Source: Cardamine occulta (lineage: Eukaryota > Streptophyta > Magnoliopsida > Brassicales > Brassicaceae). Taken from it: a stretch of 64,000 nucleotides of DNA. The position numbers and the translations under genes were made by a program. Location: the NCBI GenBank assembly GCA_028015245.1, contig CM051370.1:11838160-11902159 (forward strand), given 5' to 3'. The notes below the pieces were generated by a model that saw nothing but the letters and a program-made list of their open reading frames with translations, made no database searches and was not told the DNA's origin. Below, one piece after another: positions 20,988 to 31,805 of this stretch (position 1 is its first letter; each line of letters begins with the position of its first letter).

Positions 20988-21252
20988 CGTGTAATTGACT
21001 AAATTCGCATTGTGAGAAACACCAATAGAGCCAAATCGATACCCAACAACAAAGGGCTGAACGTTCTTGAGCATTGAAAAACCAGCCGTGGAGTATCTGA
21101 CATGACCAATGGCGATGTGTCCTGGTAATTGGTCGAGTTTGGACTCGATGAAAACCTCAGAGACCAAACCAACACATGTTATTGTCTGAAGAACTTTGTC
21201 TTTACTAATGGTTACAATACATGCACCTTCTTGACCTCAATGCTGAAGCGCG
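20988..21252 (-). pseudogene. Captured amidophosphoribosyltransferase fragment, 5' half
   Basis: The minus strand reads ALQH, stop, GQEGACIVTISKDKVLQTIT, then VGLVSEVFIESKLDQLPG, IAIGHVRYSTAG, MLKNVQPFVVGYRFGSIGVS and NANLVNY. This segment sits right after the catalytic cysteine region of the Ntn-hydrolase domain; the N-terminal Cys and transit peptide are not recognisable. GHVRYSTAG is the family signature around a glutamine-binding Arg. The reading continues in register with 18930-19285 if the 1.7-kb retroelement block is ignored. CGTGT (20988-20992) and TGTGT (19281-19285) may be the remnants of the insertion duplication. Confidence 0.8.
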
Positions 21253-21650
21253 TGGAGAGCTAAGTAACAGAGACGTGAAGCTTCAGAATCACGCTAGATT
21301 CCAACGACACCGCACTCCTCCCAAGGCTTCTCATCATCGTGGTCGTTGGCTGACAAAAGGGCAAAGATGGTTTCTCGATGAAGAACTTTTATTCAGAAGT
21401 GAAGGAGAAGAAAGCGGGAAGTTTTGGAAAAAAGAAGGAAGAGTGTTTAAAGAGGGGATTGGGAAAGAAACAGAGAGGAATAGAAGATTTAATTATTTTA
21501 ATTAATTAATTTTATTTGTTTAAATTTAATTTAATATTTATTTCTCTTAAATATAATTTTAATTGGCACATCTTATTAGTTAAATTTAGAATGGCTAAAT
21601 ATAAGAATTCACCCCTAAGAGTGAACCTAAATATTTTTACTAATCGGATC

Positions 21651-23456
21651 TATAATGATGTGGAACTACATTAATGTTTTTTAAAAAACGTTAAAAAGTA
21701 TTTATGTATTAATTTGGCTCTTCTTTTCATTTTATAATTGCAAAAGCAATGATGCGAAATTATTATGATGATAAAGAATAATTACACCTTATTTATGTCA
21801 CGTCAATCGATCATATATGTGAACTTCATTTTTTTCATTTTTTCATTTATTCTAAATTCTAATTATGATTCTTATCTTTACTCAATACTGTGTATTTGCA
21901 ACAATTTGCAAAGCAGTCTCGGTCTGGGATTTTGAACGGATCAGTTCAAATCGGTTTGGACTTTGAATAGTTCGATTATCGGATATTTCAGTTTAAAGGT
22001 GAAGATTACTGAAAGTGACGGAAATTGGTTTGGATATTGAATTAAAATTTCTACAAAAATCGGTTTGATTTGGTTAAGGTATCGATTTAAAAAAAATAGC
22101 ATAAAATCAGTTTAATCCAGTTAAAATTAGATTAAAATTAGAAATTCAGTTAATTGTTTAATTTGTTAAACCAAACCTATTTTAAAATGTTAATGATTGT
22201 TTCATTTTTTAACTCACTAATTAACTGAATCCTCAAATTTTAATTCAGTTCAATAATCTAGTGCGGCCAACCATCCGATGCTAACGTCCACTGTATTTCT
22301 ACAACTGTGTGCTGATTTGAGTGATGCTATTTTCACAAAAACATTGGTAAATAATTCATTTTTCTTTTTTTTTTTAATAAATTATATATTAATAATAATT
22401 TCATATTTATATTATTTTAACAAAGCAAATCATATTAAAAACGATAATTTGCAAACATTCATTTGTGGATGGTTATAAGAGAAGATAACCAATCAACCTC
22501 TCAACTATGTAGCATATAAACTTTTTCTGAATTCCGTTTTATGTTTCATAAACGTTTTAGAAATAGAAACTCTTAGAAACACGATAAAAACGCGGTGAAA
22601 ACATGTTTTCTAAAAACCGTCATTAGAAAACGTGATGGAAACATTTGTTTCGGTTTCGAAAACGCCATGAAAAATTATTTTTTTATTTGGAAATATATAT
22701 ATTTATATATGTTCACGTTTCCAACACTTACTAAAAATACTTTTTCATATTTCTACATGTTTCGCTTCCGCCTACCTCATTTTCATGTTGCTTATTCTCT
22801 CAACATTTTATGTGGGATTTTAGGTACTGATTGGTTAATTCTAGAAGTGTAGAAGCATATGTATACTGTTCTTAATACTTAATACCCGGGATTAGTATCA
22901 GTATTACTGTATTTATTAGAAGGAACCAACAAAAATAAACAACGGGAAGGTTTCTAAATCATAAGCCATGATGGACCTTTTCTCATTAAAATAATGGTTA
23001 GCAAACATTCATGAACAACAAGTTTGACGCTTCACGGAGATATAGTAAGTGTGGCATCATTATGTTTGGATTAAAATTACGAATATATTAGCATGTGGCC
23101 ACCTGTAACTACAACATTTGTTGAATTCTACAATGCATGAGAGGATAACTTCTATTTATGATAATAATTCGATTAGTTGTAATATTTTTATTTATATACA
23201 ACGCAGTGTACATACACTACTAATAGACATATGAGTACGTGCATTTGTCATATAATTGAACAATAATTTGTGTAGGCTGAACTTTTTTTTTTCTTTCTAT
23301 TTTCTTTTTGTATGTAGCGCTGCATCCAAAGAACAAACCTCGAAGCTCGAGATTCCACTGAACTTCTGACGTATTGGATTAAAATATGGAGATTAGGATA
23401 TTACTATAGATGACTTTTAAAGTTACGACATTTAAAGAACAAGCCTCGAAGTTCGA
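21651..23456. other. AT-rich intergenic DNA with degenerate repeats
   Basis: No gene. 21930-22250 is rich in CGGTTTGG / GGTTTGATTTGGTT variants and 22550-22700 in GAAAAC/AAACGTG variants, both styles of decayed transposon DNA. A direct repeat AAAGAACAA.CCTCGAAG lies at about 23328 and 23434. Confidence 0.4.
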
Positions 23457-23464
23457 CTTTATAC

Positions 23465-24002
23465 CCATGTTAAAAAATTCGCTAGTCAGACAGTCTCGGA
23501 TAAACCTAATAATTAATGAAAATTTGAGAATTAAATAGAGATTAATCAGGGATTAATTTTAGGACATTTATGTACATACAGTTATATATATTAATGTTTC
23601 GGGACATATTGCATTATACTTATTATCTCAGTTGGCAAAAATCTCGCTATGCTATCAGTAGTAATTTTTGATATTTTTATTGGTTTATCTTTAATGATGG
23701 ATAAAAAAGTCATTTCCATATTTTCTTCTTCCTTCTAGTTGCAGACCTGGGCAAACCCTAATCCGCCGCCATTGATTTTTTTTACATAAATCGTTGTTTT
23801 TTTTGCATTTCTTATTGTTTTCATCGTAAATCAATAGATACTTTGTCTATCATCCTTTATAAATACTAAAACATAAAAAAAAAACGAGTTAATTTTTTTG
23901 CTTCCGATTTCTTTTCCAATTAACACCAATTGTGGCGGTGGAAGGCCGCCGAACGCTTATCCGCCGTTTAATCGGCCTCGGCGGCCGCGTTTTAGAACCT
24001 GG
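23465..24002. mobile_element. 538-bp hAT-type MITE, second copy of the tRNA-box family
   Basis: Flanked by identical 8-bp CTTTATAC at 23457-23464 and 24003-24010. Ends CCATGTTAAAAAA and (reverse complement) CCAGGTTCTAAAACG are imperfect inverted repeats related to those of the 17703 element. The GC-rich subterminal DNA CGGCCTCGGCGGCCGCG also matches that family in style. An A-box-like ATCTCAGTTGG sits at 23625-23635, at nearly the same offset (about 160 bp) as in the first copy, but no good B box follows. Confidence 0.82.
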
Positions 24003-24010
24003 CTTTATAC

Positions 24011-25029
24011 TATTTCTCCAATATCTTTGTTAACATACTATCAAACTTTCATCAGTTTGTGTATCCTTCTGGTGTTTTAGTTTCGATAGTATTTCTATTT
24101 TTGTAATCGATTAATCTTGGAATGAATTTGAGTGACAAAAAAATAAAAAAAAGTTACGACTACTTCTTGTCTATTTTAATGAATTTTTAACATCATTACT
24201 ACTCCGAATGTGGTTTCTATTAATTTTTAAATCATTACTCCGATAATCTGCTTTTACGAATTTCAACATATCATCATTAATTAGTTCATTACTAACCACT
24301 AACCAGAGTCTTATTTTATGAATTTTCATTGACGGCATTAAATAGTAAAAACTAAGGTAAGTCCCATGCATTACGTGGGTATATTATATATTTGTTAATT
24401 TATTATTATATCTAGATGTGTATATATATGTATATATATAATATTTTAATGCTGTTTATTGTTTTATTTTTCATATTTTTAATTTTTTTATTATTCTATT
24501 TTTTTAATCAACTCTTTTATTAATAATATTTCTCCATAAATATCTAAATGGTATAACACATTTGTCACTAATTTTGGTATTTCAAATCACATTATATTTG
24601 AGTTTTCATAATTGTTTCCATAAGAATTAATATTTTTTTAAAACAATAGTATTATTATTACTCTAAAATTGATATTAATATAAAAAAAATTCTCTTCTAC
24701 AATAAAGACAATTTATTATGTAATGTGACCAATCTAATCTTGTTGATGCATTTGGGTTGAGATATTCATATGTTTGTGGTGATCATGAACTTATTAATAA
24801 ACTATTGATTAAAATACACAATGTTTGTTCATTAAAATATTATAAGAAACTGATTTATTAATATTATAAGAAATATTAATGTTTGAAAACACTAATAGAT
24901 GTCAATTTCATATTTTTTTCCGATTTTGCTATATCATATTTAATTTCTACTCTTAATTTTCCTTCATTAGTAGTGTTATTTGTGTTGACCAATTTTTTTA
25001 TTGAACAACTTCCTTTATCTGAAAGGAAA
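24011..25029. other. AT-rich DNA, possibly Helitron-derived
   Basis: CCATGCATTACGTGGG near 24365 followed by TA-rich DNA, and AATCTAATCTTGTTGATGCATTTG near 24730, both recur in similar order at 51260-51500. The two stretches look like diverged copies of one repeat family whose CG-rich hairpin core resembles Arabidopsis Helitron (ATREP) ends. No gene is visible. Confidence 0.35.
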
Positions 25030-25034
25030 ATTGC

Positions 25035-26351
25035 TGAAACGACCGCACTTGATTTTTTTATTTATTAATATTTAACATTCTATAAAAGTTAAACATTCAT
25101 AATACAACTCTGCAAATACACTTACAAACCCAAGGTAAGACTCACACTTAACCATAAACTATTAGTTCTAACAACAAGCGGAAAACGACAAAACAGCAAA
25201 ACTATGATTCCTAATCATCCTTCCCTCATCGCCTTCGATTCCACGATCACGCCTTATCTTTACATGCATCGACAAAAGTGATGCATCAACATTTGGTAAA
25301 CCAAACGCTGAGTGAGATGATCCTCCCATCAATTGGTTATAAGAAAGCATCCAAGCAACATACAATGCAAACAATTCACAACCACAAAGAAAAACACAAG
25401 TCACATAACAAGGGATCGATCAATCCCACCCTGGATCGTTCGATTCAACACCTCCGGATTAACACCAGACCACACCGATCAATCGATCTCCTATGGATCG
25501 ATCGATCCAAACATCATCCGTAAAAAGGAACACAGACCGGATTGATCGACCTCCTATGGATCGATCGATCCAAAACTCTTTCGCAAAAGAGCACCATAGA
25601 CTGGATCGATCGATCTCCTTTGGATCGATCGATCTTCTCTAGATCGATCGATCCACTCTATACGCCCAAGGCCAAAAACTGAAGTCTCTTGCCACACTAT
25701 GGCAACCAACCCCCACAACTTCACAACTTGAAACCCCTAACACAAAGGCAATAACCCCAACCTTAAGGACTCGGTAATCAAGCAATAAAACACATGGATT
25801 CCCCAAGAATCCAACTCAACCATACAAATCACACAACAACACACACAATGCTCACATAACCTATGGTCACGCACTCACGTTGATAAAGGAAGGATCTAGG
25901 CTTCAAGAACACCCCAAGCTCAAGATGAACTCCTCTTTAATCCCCTATCCTCTACCAACCAACCTTCTCTCTTTTCCAAGCTCAATCCAAGCTTCAACTA
26001 AGCTTAAACTTCCAATTCCCCTCCTCAACACCAATGATCCAAGCTCAAACCTCTTCTTTCTCTTCTTCTCCTTAGCTCACAAGCTCGCTCCCTCTCTTAG
26101 AAAGTGGCGACACAAGAGGAAAAAGAAGAAGCCACAAGATAAATATCTCAAGTTTTGGGAATTATAGTTTAACTCCCTCAACTTTCACCTTCTTTACGAA
26201 TCAAGCCCGAACTTTCGTTTTGACTTAAATCTGTCTCAATTTAACCCAAATTAATTAATCCACCACTATTAATCTCTCTCCTTGGATTAATTTCTGGATA
26301 ATTAATTTGTCAAAACCCGAAATAATTAAATTTTGGAACAGGGGCGTTACA
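25035..26351 (-). mobile_element. Solo LTR of a Gypsy element with perfect 5-bp target duplication
   Basis: Read on the minus strand it starts TGTAACGCCCCTGTTCC and ends GGTCGTTTCA (TG...CA), 1317 bp. Identical ATTGC duplications flank it at 25030-25034 and 26352-26356. The TGTAACGCCCC start is familiar from Tekay/Del-type chromovirus LTRs. No internal region or second LTR is present, so the element has been reduced by LTR-LTR recombination. The open stretches inside (for example 25880-26167, plus) are incidental. Confidence 0.88.
25425..25665. repeat. GGATCGATCGATCC palindrome minisatellite inside the solo LTR
   Basis: Three to four units of about 67 bp, each with CAGAC(C/T)GGAT, a GATCGATC block, CTCCTATGGATCGATCGATCC and a variable CAAAACTC spacer. 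The unit contains a 14-bp perfect palindrome repeated at short intervals. Confidence 0.8.
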
Positions 26352-26356
26352 ATTGC

Positions 26357-26705
26357 GATAAGATTTGTCGAAAAGGTAAAAGCCCTTTTTCTTTTAAGAA
26401 GACATTCATTGAAAATGTGTCTTATTGTTTATTTTTCAGCTGGTTGCCAGATATAAAGAATTAACTAGAGAAAGGGACTAGCTTAAAGCACAAACCCGTG
26501 AAACGGAGAAACAGATTCTTCATCTTTCTCGAGGCCTGTGTGTGCTCGAAGCACATTCTTCTGATTGGATTAATCTAGGATTTTAGGAGTATGGCCATCA
26601 TATCCCTCAAAGTATTCGAAGCATTGTGGACCTCACGGGTCAAAGAGCTGAAATATTTTCCAACAAAGACTAGGGCCTTGGTTTGCAAGATCTCATGCGA
26701 TTGTA
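26357..26705 (+). pseudogene. Unrecognised plus-strand coding remnant with an intron
   Basis: If the solo LTR is removed, SERKIA (before 25030) joins IRFVEK (from 26357), followed by a donor-like GTAAAAGCC and an acceptor TTTTTCAG at about 26440. The next exon-like piece reads LVARYKELTRERD, stop, LKAQTRETEKQILHLSRGL, SSDWINLGF, stop and SIRSIVDLTGQRAEIFSN (to about 26672). The heptad-rich character suggests a coiled coil. It lies antisense just beyond the integrase end of the outer Gypsy element. Tat-lineage elements often carry extra, sometimes antisense, reading frames between integrase and 3' LTR. That origin is a guess; a decayed host gene is equally possible. Confidence 0.35.
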
Positions 26706-26837
26706 ATGCTTATCCTCGATTGTAGTTCAAGGTTATTGTTATTTCAAATAATTAATAAGAATTATATTAATTTATTTGGTAGTTGTGCCCGAAAGAATAG
26801 GCTGCCAAATCATAGTTCATTTTACATAATAAGAATT

Positions 26838-27977
26838 TTAAACATAAAACTTCTTGAGGTTGAGAATATTCCAACGACATCGAACGGGTTTGCCTTCACT
26901 GTTAGCCAATCGGTAGACACCATTTCAAACTATCTCTGTTACCTGATAAGGTTCTTCCCAATTAACTTCAAGTTTTCCAGCACCTCTTTCTTTGTATTTT
27001 CAAATACTCTTCGAAGCACAAGATCACCTACTTGTAAAGGACGATTCTTGATTCTTGAATTATAATATCGTGAATTTGCCTGTTGGTAATTTTGGAGTCA
27101 AATTAATGCTTGATCTCTTCGCTCGTCTAAAGGAAGTTTGACTCGCATGAGTCCTGGGATGTTCAACTTTGCTGGAACTATGGCTTCCATTAAATAAACA
27201 AGAGAGAAAAGAGTTTCTCTGCTTGCTCTGCGAGATGTTGTGTGGTACGCCGATAGAACAGGTTAAAGCTCTTCATACTATCCTCCTTTGTAAGATCCGA
27301 GTCATTTCTTGAGATTGCTCAGAACAGTCTTGTTTGCTGCTTTAGCCTGACCATTACCTTGTGGATATCTAGGGGTTGAGTAACCCATTTTAATTCCCCA
27401 TGAAGATACAAAATCTTCAAAATCTTTGGAAATGAACTCGGATCCATTGTCAATATACACCATATCGACAGATAATGTTTTTCCATAACAATGTCTTCAC
27501 AACTGAATACCTTATGGACGAATATGCATCTGGTACAATGCACTTAGAAAAATAGTATATTAAAACAAGGCGATGTTGCACCCCTCGAGTTGATCTAAGC
27601 TTAGGTCCGATAATATCCATAGACCACCGCATAAATGGATATGAAATTGTTATCGATGAAAGTAACTCTGAAGGTTGATGAATCAGCGGAGCATGATGCT
27701 GGCACTTTGCATATCGCTGTGTGTATTGTGCATAATCAGCAATTATTGTTGGCCAAAAATACCTAAGTTGTTTAATCTTGAATGCCATCGCTCGTCCTGA
27801 ATAACGATTTCCACAAAGACCTTGATGAACTTCACTCATTACGATTTCGATCCCTTCACCATGAATGCAAAGTAAATAAGGATCGCTAATGCCTTGTTTA
27901 AATAGTGAATTGTCAATCATGCAGTATTTTGCGCTGATAGTTCTGAGTTTCCGAGCTTTCCTCCTATCGGTAGGCAA
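26838..27977 (-). pseudogene. Integrase region of the outer Tat-like Gypsy element
   Basis: The minus strand shows the HHCC zinc-binding region (EVHQGLCGNRYSGRAM, then YAKCQHHAP, where the first Cys of CxxC is Tyr) and the first catalytic Asp in WSMDIIGP. In other frames follow IDNGSEF (second Asp) and GNGQAKAANK (Glu region). The C-terminal region reads GDLVLRRVFENTK, KLEVNWEGPY and RWNILNLKKFYV, ending at TAA 26838. Integrase inserts the element cDNA into chromosomes. At least two frameshifts and several substitutions make it inactive. No 3' LTR follows on the left, so the element is truncated here. Confidence 0.8.
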
Positions 27978-28019
27978 CTCTCCATTTTGAATATACTTTT
28001 TGATAGGTACCCTCCAGTC

Positions 28020-30266
28020 AGCCCCCTAATCATTAGCGGAAAAGTCTTCAACTGCTTCTGTATCAGGATTACGAAAATCAGTGACCGTAGCAGCATCACA
28101 TTTGGATTCTTTATTCTGAATGGATCCTGGATCCTTGAAGTCATTGGTAACCTTGGGCTCAAGTACATTATCCTCGACAGCTTGCATCTCTTGGATGCTT
28201 TCCTCTTGAGGATTTTCCGATTGTGGTTTTGGTGAAATTAGAAGTGAACCTGTTATCACCGGAGTCTCTTATTTGTCTTCTATAGTCAGTATATCTGGAC
28301 TCGCTTCACGACTTTGAACTTTGCGCTTTCGCTTCTTTTTAGAACATCGTTTGCTTCCAGAAGAAGTTATGACTAAGGATCTTTTGTCTCTATTTGATTG
28401 TACATGAGACCTGGTTATGACCATTGTCTCGTCCGGAAATGAAATACTTCTCGTAGCGATACATTCCACTGGAATAACCCTTCTAAGAGAAGAATTAGAA
28501 GTTGAAGCCAAAGAGGCTAAGGCATCTGCTGAACTATTTTCGCTTCTGGGGATTCGTACCAAGTCAATTGTTTTTGAATTTTTGAGCTAAGATGGAAAGC
28601 ATTTTGAGATACGCTTCCATCATAGCATCCTTGGCTTCATAATCACCTTTAAAAATGTTTACCACTAGCTGAGAATCGCAGTATGCGACCAACTCTTGTG
28701 CTCCAATTCCTTTTGCGAGGTGAAGTCCAACAATAAGTGCTTCATACTCAGCTTCATTGTTAGAAGCAGGGAACAAAATTCGAAATGATTGCTCAATGAT
28801 TTGTGATGTTTGTGTTTCGAGCCTGATTCCAACTCCACATCAATGCCTTGAGGACTTGAGGAAGACCCATCCACAAAAATTTTCCATGTTTTATTCTTAT
28901 CGCCTGAAATTTCTTCGCTGGTTGGAAGTTCGGTAAGGAAATCAGCCAAAACATGAGCTTTTGCACTGACCCGACTCTTATACTCGATATCATACTTGCT
29001 GAGTTCCACCACCAATTTTGCCAAATGTCCTGATTGGCAGAGACCATGCAGAATTGTTCGTAAAGGAGTCGAAATAAGGACCTCAATAAAATGAGACTGA
29101 AAATAAGGTCTCAACTTTCGAGCAGATACTACCACAATAAGCGCTAATTTTTCCATCATTGTATAATGAGTTTCGGGGCTTGTCAAGCTTTTACTTAGTA
29201 AATAGGGCACTGCTCTCCTCGATCTTCACGTATAATTACACAACTTACAGCATGGGTGGATACTAAAATGTACTTTGCACCAGTGTCTGGCTTAGAAAGA
29301 ATCGAGGGAGTAGTAAGGTACGCTTTAAGTTGCTTAAAAGCTTCTTTACATTCATCAGTCCAAGTGAACTGCATGTTTCCTTTTAATAGCTGATAAAAAG
29401 GAAGGCACTTGTCGGTTGACCGGGAGATGAACCTGTTAAGGGCTGCAATCCTTCCAGTCAAACGTTGTACTTCCTTGAAGTTCTTTGGCGAAGGCATTGT
29501 GAGAAATGCATTGGTTTGATTCGGGTTTGCTTTTATTCCTCGCTGTGTTACTATATAAGCTTCATATTGTACTCGTTCAATATTTTGAAACACTGATCGA
29601 GGTGCTGAATGTGTTCGGCTTTTTGAGGGATTTAACCAAAATGTCATCAATATAGACTTCCATGGTTTTCCCAATTTATTCGTCAAACATCTTGTTGACA
29701 ATGCGCTGATAAGTTGCTCATGCGTTCTTTCATCCAAAGGGCATTATTATATAGCAATAAATTCCTTTGTCTCTAATGAACAAAGTTTTTTCTTGATCAT
29801 CCGGATTCATTCGGATTTAGTTATACCTGAAAAAAACATCCATAAAACTCAAGAGTTCATGTTCTGCAGTCGATTTAACCAAGCAGTCAATGTGTGGTAA
29901 TGGAAACCTATCCTTTGGGCAAGTTTTGTTAATATCCGTAAAATCAACACAAATCCTCTACTTTCCATTCTTCTTTTTAACTACCACGAGATTGGCAAGC
30001 CAATATGGATACTTAACTTCACGAATAGAGCATGCTTTAAGAAGTCTACCCACTTCGTCATTAACAGTTTTTGCCCGGTCAGGCCAGAGCTTCCTTCTCT
30101 TTTGCTTGATGGGCTTGAAGCTCTGATCAACATGCAAATCGTGGGAGATAACTGTTGGATCAATTCCTGGCGTATCCTCAATGAACCAAGCAAAAGAGCT
30201 TTTGTATTTTGAGAAGAAGGCAAGAGACATTGACATTTTTCTTGTGAACGCGATGAGTGATGTTGG
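28020..30266 (-). pseudogene. Reverse transcriptase and RNase H region of the outer Gypsy element
   Basis: Minus strand. Pre-RT DTPGIDPTVISHDLHVD, fingers REVKYPYWLANLVVVKKKNG (near 29960), catalytic YIDDILVKS (near 29640-29667), thumb FKEVQRLTGRIAALNRFISR, a first RNase H-like domain KPYFQSHF/ALIVVV, and a second RNase H (IFVDGSSS near 28890; NNEAEYEALIVGL near 28745; SENSSADALASLAS near 28540). Two RNase H domains are typical of the Tat clade. A Lys/Arg-rich tail (28269-28400) precedes integrase. The region upstream of RT is abnormal: PTSLIAFT joins directly to SLAFFSKYKSSFAW, so part of the protease-RT linker was deleted before the Athila-like element landed at 30266. Many stops and frameshifts are present. 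Confidence 0.82.
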
Positions 30267-31805
30267 TGATGTGCTGTGTAAGTTTTCCTTTAATACGACA
30301 TAACTTCTTCAAACTACAAGTGCACAGTAAATCAGCTGTAATACTTAAAGGTTATCGATCCCACAGAGAGTAATAGCTATGCAGATTGAATTCAATGAAA
30401 GAAAACAAACTAAGACAAATAAATGAAAGGGGGTTTGTTTTTGGTTCTTGAATGAATGATTCAATGAACTAAGTAAGAAAGTAAATAAATCGGTTGTAAA
30501 AAGTAAGAGAAAGTTAAGCGCTTGGGGAATCATCTCAGAGTTTCCATGGTTCTAAACAATTATAATGAAAGATCATATGCAAGTAACTAATGTTTTAGAT
30601 CTAAGTTCCCAACTACGAACACGAATGAACAACTATCCTATAATCGTAGAAATAATCGTCTAACATCCATGTGCTCCGTTACTCAACTCAGACAACCAAC
30701 GATGCACACTTCAAAGCATTATTAATGAGTTCAATACATTCACAAAGCTCCACGACTCAACTTTCACAGACAATGGCACGAGGATTCGGTAACAATATGT
30801 CCGAGATCTAGGTTTACACGGTTAACGCTCCTAATCTCTAAGTTCAATGCTTGGTGATCCAGTAAAGTAACATGCATTAAGATAAAGATATCCCAAGAGA
30901 TACCTAATGAATTGCCGAAAATCAGATATAACGACCTATATGAATCTAACAATGAATTCCCCTTGAATCACCCCATAAAACCCAACAAAGAGATCTACTC
31001 GCTCATGATGCAAAGAAACAAAAATACATCATAGATAACATCATAAACTAATTCAATATATCAAAGGGGGTTCAAAGGAAACTTCTCTAGATGTCACAGA
31101 AGAAAGCTTGTCTTCCCAAAAGCAAATAAAAGTATGAAAGAGATGAGAAACAATGAAGAACAAGGATGAATCTTCAAGGGGTGACTTCTAGGGTTTAAAG
31201 GTGATGAAGAGACATCTTAGGGCTGTGGAGGTGGATCAACCCAAATCTCCTTGAAGGCACGGAAGTCACACCCAAAATATTAGGTTAAGTGAGTATTTAT
31301 AGGACTTGGGGTGTAGAAAAACAGTCTTAGGGTTTCTAAAGCAAAACTCGGGGTTTTGGGCAAGTAGGCAGCTGGAACCATCAGGTTAGCTGGCCTCGGT
31401 CATGGGTGGAGTGACCGGGGTTCGTAGGAGGCTGGACCTCGGTCACTTTCCTTGTGACTGAGGTTGACATGGCTTCAATCTCCGGGTCATAACTTCCAAA
31501 CGGCTGAACGGATTGCTTTGATTCTTATCCCAGGTGAATCTTGACTCTTCTAGCTTTCGAGGAATAGAAAGATCTCTGAATGTGCTCCACGGGAAGGTCT
31601 TCAACGAATGCCAAAGTTCTGATGCTCTGAAACTGCTTCAAAACGGGTTTTGCTTGACTTTGTGTCCTTTTCGCTCCAAAACTTCTAAAAGTCTCCAGGA
31701 AGTGGAAATGGTGGAAAATGACCTTGAAGTATCCATAATCACTTGTTTCTCCATTGAATTCGTAATAAAAACATATAAATAATGGGAGAAAATATGATGT
31801 TATCA
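30267..31805 (-). repeat. 3' LTR of the Athila-like element
   Basis: 1539 bp; on the minus strand it starts TGATAACATC and ends CACATCA. Aligns along its whole length with 46227-47780; about ten differences are visible in the first 135 bp, so the insertion is not recent. The outer 5 bp GTTGG (30262-30266) pairs with ATTGG (47781-47785). Confidence 0.92.

Larger units (their letters stand above)
18715..21650. mobile_element. Gene-capturing element with long terminal inverted repeats (Pack-MULE-like)
   Basis: The left end (about 18728-18850) and right end (about 21505-21630) are reverse complements over roughly 120 bp. Both carry CTCTTAGGGGTGAA, then TCTAAATTTAAC.AATAA, then ATATTTAA.AGAAATAAATA, then TTTAAACAAATAAAA. 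Between them lies an antisense fragment of a purine-synthesis gene rather than a transposase. Long inverted repeats around a host gene piece are the pattern of Pack-MULEs. The exact ends and the 9-10 bp duplication could not be fixed, so the superfamily is inferred. Confidence 0.65.

Noticed and set aside
25880..26167. Plus-strand 95-codon open frame
   Set aside because: Lies wholly inside the solo LTR and has no family signature.
30345..30533. Small open frames repeated at 30345 and 46292
   Set aside because: They are the same place in the two LTRs, not genes.
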